Below, piece after piece: positions 6,434-8,970 of a stretch of DNA of 8,970 bases. Both the position numbers and the translations under genes were made by a program. The notes beneath the pieces are model-generated. The model did no database searches. It was not told the DNA's origin and saw only the letters and a list, made by a program, of their open reading frames with translations. The stretch is from NCBI GenBank assembly GCA_014379395.1, contig JACMLV010000713.1, forward strand, positions 1 to 8,970, in the 5' to 3' direction. Position 1 is the first letter of the stretch; each line of letters opens with the position of its first letter. Origin of the DNA: Burkholderiaceae bacterium. Lineage in GTDB: Bacteria; Pseudomonadota; Gammaproteobacteria; Burkholderiales; Burkholderiaceae_D.

Positions 6434-8371
6434 TTACTCGCAGCCGGACTGGCGCCCGGAGTCGATGGCTTCCTGCGGCGTCTCGTAGATGTGGGCGGCG
6501 ACGCCGCGGCTCTCGAGCGCCTCGCCCAGCTTCAGACGCATGAAGGCGCTGGTGGTGTAGCGCGACACGTAGCTGTAGTACTTGTCGGTCAGCTCCTTGA
6601 TCATCGCGGTGTAGTCGTCGATCACGTTCTCGTCGATCTGGAAGTCGTCGTAGTTGACCACCACGCCGATCTTTTTGCCGAGCGGCATGCACAGTTCCTC
6701 GGCGGCGCGGCGGATGTCCTCGACGTCCTTCTTGGTGCGCACGCGCAGGCCGTGGAAGTTGTAGAAGGCCATGCCCTTGCCCGGCTCGTACTGCATGCGG
6801 TCGACCATGGCGATCGACAGCAGCGCCTCCTTCAAGTCCATCGCCTCGGGCTGGAAGATGCGCATATCCATCGGCTGCGGGTTGTTGACGATCGGCTTGA
6901 AGTCCATCTGTCCCAGGATGTCTTTTTCGATGTCGATGCCCGGCGCCACCTCGATCAGCTCCAGCCCGGCGGCCGTCAGTTGGAACACGCAGCGCTCGGT
7001 GACGTAGAGCACGTTCTGGCCGGTGCTGCTGGCGTAGGGGCCGCTGAAGGTGGTCTGCTCGATCCTCTTGACAAATTTGCGGGCCCGGCCCTCCTGCAAG
7101 ATTTTCACCTGGCCGCCCTCGATGGCGACCTTCAGGCCGCCGGCGGTGAAGGTGCCGACGAACACGACGGTGCGGCTGTTCTGGGTGATGTTGATGAAGC
7201 CGCCGGCGCCGGCCAGCTTCGGCCCGAAGCGGCTGACGTTGATCGAGCCGGCCGCATCGCACTCGGCCAAGCCGAGGCAGGCCAGGTCCAGGCCGCCGCC
7301 GTCGTAAAAGTCGAACTGCTGGTTCATGTCGATCACGGCGTCCGGATTGGTCGCGGCGCCGAAGTTGACGCCGGAGGCCGGCATGCCGCCGATCACGCCC
7401 GGCTCGGCCGTCAGGGTCATGTACTTGAGGATTTTTTCCTCGTTGGCGACCGCCGCCACGCCCTCCGGCATGCCGATGCCGAGGTTGATGACGGCGTTCG
7501 GGCGCAATTCGAAGGCGGCGCGGCGCGCGATCACCTTGCGCTCGTCGAGCGCCATCGGGGCCATCGCGTCGAGCGGCACGCGCACTTCGGCCGAGAAAGC
7601 CGGGTTGTAGGCGCCGTTCAGGTTTTGCGGGTGGTTTTCCGGCTGCGCGACGACCACGCAATCGACCAGGATGCCGGGCACCTTGACGCGGCGCGGATTC
7701 AGCGAGCCGTGCTCGGCGATGCGCTCGACCTGCGCGATGACGAAGCCGCCGCTGTTCTTGGTCGCGGTGGCGATCGCCAGCACGTCCTGGGTCAGGTTCT
7801 CGCGCTCCATCGTGATGTTGCCTTCCGGGTCGGCGCTGGTGCCGCGGATGAAGGCCACCGAGATCGGATGGGTCTTGTAGTACAGCAGTTCCTTGCCGCC
7901 GAGCGTGATGACCTCGACGATGTCCTCGCTGGTCTTGCTGCCGATCTTGCCGCCTTCGAGGCGCGGATCGACGAAGGTGCCCAGGCCGACCTTGGAGGCG
8001 GTGCCCGGCAGGCCGCAGGCGGTGTCGCGGTACATGTGCGAGATCACGCCGAGCGGCAGGTTGTAGCCCTCGACCTTGCTCTCCAGCGCCAGCTTGCCGA
8101 TTTGCGGCACCAAGCCGTAGTGGCCGCCGATCACGCGCTTGAGCATGCCTTCATGCGCAAGGTGGTTGGCGCCGCCGGTCGCGCCGTCGCCGGGGCCGCC
8201 GCCGAACAGCAGCGTCAGGTTCTTCGGCGAGCCGGTTTCAAGAAAGCGCTTTTCCAGCGCCAGGATCAGCTCGACGGGCACGCCGTTGCTGCCGAAACCG
8301 GAGCAGCACAGGGTGTCGCCGTCGCGCAGGATGGCAATCGCTTCAACGGCCGAGACAACTTTTTTTCTCAT
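6434..8371 (-). CDS. Acyl-CoA:carboxylate CoA-transferase (Pct/YdiF type) with C-terminal extension
   Basis: This family I CoA-transferase moves CoA between short-chain acyl-CoAs (acetyl-, propionyl-, 3-ketoacyl-type) and free carboxylates through a glutamyl-CoA intermediate. The 645-aa chain has the alpha-type domain first (VSAVEAIAILRDGDTLCCSGFGSNGVP, 6-32; the GGGPGDG region near 57) and the beta-type domain next, with the catalytic Glu323 in TAEPGVIGG (codon 7403-7405). This is followed by the Pct-like blocks FDFYDGGGLDLA (353-364) and GGFINITQN (390-398). Pct and YdiF are about 520-530 residues; here some 130 extra residues follow (about 515-645), unassigned. ATG at 8371 is chosen over a TTG seven codons upstream because AAGG stands 8 bases before it. 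It is a single-gene unit with its own terminator. The exact substrate cannot be told; pct or ydiF would overstate it. Confidence 0.9.
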   Translation of the reverse strand: MRKKVVSAVEAIAILRDGDTLCCSGFGSNGVPVELILALEKRFLETGSPKNLTLLFGGGPGDGATGGANHLAHEGMLKRVIGGHYGLVPQIGKLALESKVEGYNLPLGVISHMYRDTACGLPGTASKVGLGTFVDPRLEGGKIGSKTSEDIVEVITLGGKELLYYKTHPISVAFIRGTSADPEGNITMERENLTQDVLAIATATKNSGGFVIAQVERIAEHGSLNPRRVKVPGILVDCVVVAQPENHPQNLNGAYNPAFSAEVRVPLDAMAPMALDERKVIARRAAFELRPNAVINLGIGMPEGVAAVANEEKILKYMTLTAEPGVIGGMPASGVNFGAATNPDAVIDMNQQFDFYDGGGLDLACLGLAECDAAGSINVSRFGPKLAGAGGFINITQNSRTVVFVGTFTAGGLKVAIEGGQVKILQEGRARKFVKRIEQTTFSGPYASSTGQNVLYVTERCVFQLTAAGLELIEVAPGIDIEKDILGQMDFKPIVNNPQPMDMRIFQPEAMDLKEALLSIAMVDRMQYEPGKGMAFYNFHGLRVRTKKDVEDIRRAAEELCMPLGKKIGVVVNYDDFQIDENVIDDYTAMIKELTDKYYSYVSRYTTSAFMRLKLGEALESRGVAAHIYETPQEAIDSGRQSGCE

Positions 8372-8444
8372 GACGCTACCTTTCGTGGGCAAAACAAATA
8401 AGGGGTGTTGTAGGAATCTGGAACACGGCTAGGCGCCCCCGGCT

Positions 8445-8473
8445 AGCGTATTGCATGCCATTCCATAATGCAA
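8445..8473 (-). promoter_or_regulatory. Candidate promoter of the CoA-transferase gene
   Basis: On the minus strand TTGCAT (8473-8468) is followed after 17 bases by TACGCT (8450-8445). Match to consensus is moderate. The start near 8438 gives a leader of about 67 bases. It is overlapped by the inverted repeats at 8451-8479. Confidence 0.4.
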
Positions 8474-8479
8474 GAATGG
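8451..8479. promoter_or_regulatory. Two overlapping inverted repeats, operator candidate
   Basis: TTGCAT (8451-8456) pairs with ATGCAA (8468-8473) with 11 bases between, and CCATTC (8458-8463) pairs with GAATGG (8474-8479) with 10 bases between. Such spacing suits a dimeric helix-turn-helix repressor, and the repeats cover the candidate CoA-transferase promoter. Which regulator binds is unknown. Confidence 0.4.
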
Positions 8480-8538
8480 TTTTGTGACAGGCCGGAAACA
8501 TTTCCAATCGGCTTGACTTACGAAAATTTGTGGGATGG

Positions 8539-8557
8539 GCGACGGTGCCATCGTCGC
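8539..8557. repeat. Short hairpin, possibly a decayed copy of the palindromic repeat
   Basis: GCGACG (8539-8544) and CGTCGC (8552-8557) pair around GTGCCAT. The surrounding bases (AAAATTT...GGGATGGGC) resemble the edge of the neighbouring palindromic repeat, so this may be a degenerate unit of it. Confidence 0.35.
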
Positions 8558-8579
8558 ACCTTTCGCGCCCATTCTGCAT

Positions 8580-8677
8580 CCGCGTGGGCACGATGAAGCC
8601 GTTCCCACCCTACGAATTTTCGGCGAATCGTAGGGTGGGCGGGGCCGCCGAGGCACGGGTTTATCGTGCCCACGCGG
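8580..8677. repeat. Large imperfect palindrome made of two inverted repeat units
   Basis: Outer arms CCGCGTGGGCACGAT (8580-8594) and ATCGTGCCCACGCGG (8663-8677) are exact inverse complements. Inner arms CCCACCCTACGA (8604-8615) and TCGTAGGGTGGG (8628-8639) are also exact. The right unit has an extra GC-rich block (CGGGGCCGCCGAGGCACGG region) that is shared in inverse with the copy at 6296-6342. This is the head-to-head form of the dispersed repeat and lies between divergent genes. Confidence 0.75.
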
Positions 8678-8764
8678 ACGCGCGCATGCACACAAAAACA
8701 TGCCCGCGCCACGATTTCGAGACTTCGCGCACGCGCCGCCGATGGCTCGCACCACGAAAATTTT

Positions 8765-8784
8765 CCTAGTCCTATAGGACTAGG
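8765..8784. promoter_or_regulatory. Perfect 20-bp palindrome, operator candidate
   Basis: CCTAGTCCTATAGGACTAGG is fully self-complementary, and AAAATTTT (8757-8764), also self-complementary, abuts it. It is about 35 bases upstream of the extended -10 and 50 bases before the ATG of the gene at 8834. That position fits a transcription-factor dimer site such as an activator's. The binding protein is not identified. Confidence 0.5.
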
Positions 8785-8817
8785 CCGAGCGGACGCTGGC
8801 GTGTTTCCTACGCGCGC

Positions 8818-8826
8818 TGGTAGAAT
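8818..8826 (+). promoter_or_regulatory. Extended -10 promoter of the right-edge gene
   Basis: TGGTAGAAT fits the extended -10 form TGnTAnAAT. No good -35 is seen 17 bases upstream, which is usual for extended -10 promoters or activator-dependent ones. The expected start is at about 8833-8834, right at the ATG. Confidence 0.5.
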
Positions 8827-8833
8827 CGTCCCC

Positions 8834-8970
8834 ATGAAAATGAGCCGAATGACAAGATATGTTGCAGCCTGGATCGCCGGTTTCGCGATCCTGCTGGCGT
8901 CATTCGCGCCGGTGCTGGTGCATGCGCTGCCGTCCGGCCACGACCAGCTCGACTCGATCGGCGCCATCAA
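8834..8970 (+). CDS. Small exported or membrane protein, possibly DUF2946 (3' end missing)
   Basis: The frame begins MKMSRMTRYVAAWIAGFAILL and continues through ASFAPVLVHALPSGHDQLDSIGAI to the window edge, 45 full codons. It has a basic N-terminus, one hydrophobic segment (about residues 9-31) and a possible signal-peptidase site after VHA. The layout (Arg-Trp start, hydrophobic stretch, Ala-Pro, then a polar segment) resembles DUF2946 proteins, which often neighbour copper or TonB-receptor genes, but too little is visible to be sure. Three in-frame ATGs (8834, 8840, 8849) are possible starts; none has a clear ribosome site, and the first coincides with the predicted transcription start. Confidence 0.55.
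   Translation, partial: MKMSRMTRYVAAWIAGFAILLASFAPVLVHALPSGHDQLDSIGAI

Noticed and set aside
6222..7661. Long minus-strand and plus-strand frames overlapping the CoA-transferase gene
   Set aside because: They are frame shadows caused by GC-rich codon bias; their translations are rich in Arg, Ala, His and Gly with no domain pattern, whereas the 6434-8371 frame carries complete CoA-transferase motifs.
8430..8470. Sigma-54 promoter upstream of the CoA-transferase (TGGAATGGCATGCA)
   Set aside because: The GG and GC doublets are 8 bases apart, not the required 10, so it does not fit a -24/-12 promoter.
5269..8681. CRISPR array explanation for the recurring GTGGGCAC units
   Set aside because: The copies are hundreds to thousands of bases apart, differ in length and occur in both orientations; no regular spacers.
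8518..8970. A 150-codon minus-strand frame at the right edge
   Set aside because: It covers the palindromic repeats and the promoter and start of the plus-strand gene at 8834, and its translation is low in protein-like features.

Overview
The window looks like chromosomal DNA of a GC-rich betaproteobacterium, most likely the Oxalobacteraceae (Massilia/Duganella-like). This is inferred from codon use, from the housekeeping proteins, and from dispersed GTGGGCAC/CCCACCCTACG palindromic repeats that I associate with that group. No database was consulted.

Left part (1 to about 3700) is accessory DNA. It opens with the 3' end of an IS21-family element: an istB gene cut by the window edge, then a right terminus with two tandem end repeats and TGTTGACA at 572-579. 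That element sits inside an IS91-family (Y2/HUH) transposase gene, whose 3' part resumes in frame at about 580. Beyond the transposase lies a well-formed integron recombination site (attC) at 1661-1724. Next comes a visibly AT-richer island with three minus-strand genes of no known function: a 94-aa protein, a 235-aa zinc-ribbon protein and a 164-aa single-span membrane protein. GCCCAAC core-like heptamers sit beside the 5' ends of two of them, and the island ends in a hairpin-rich, attC-like sequence at 3498-3557. No integrase gene is in view, so this is best described as an integrase-less attC neighbourhood or cassette remnant, with genes opposite to the attC orientation.

Right part (about 3760 to 8970) is ordinary chromosome. 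In order it holds, all on the minus strand: a RhlE-type DEAD-box RNA helicase with its own 3' terminator and an unusual terminator-like hairpin between its best promoter candidate and its start codon; a two-domain VOC (glyoxalase-fold) protein with a good sigma-70 promoter; and a 645-aa acyl-CoA:carboxylate CoA-transferase of the Pct/YdiF type carrying an extra C-terminal region of about 130 residues. Each appears to be its own transcription unit. The divergent intergenic region 8372-8833 carries inverted repeats, a large palindromic repeat and a perfect 20-bp palindrome upstream of the start of a small exported or membrane protein that runs off the right edge.

No complete new system is evident. 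The most unusual material is the attC with its reversed gene island, the helicase leader hairpin, and the palindromes upstream of 8834.
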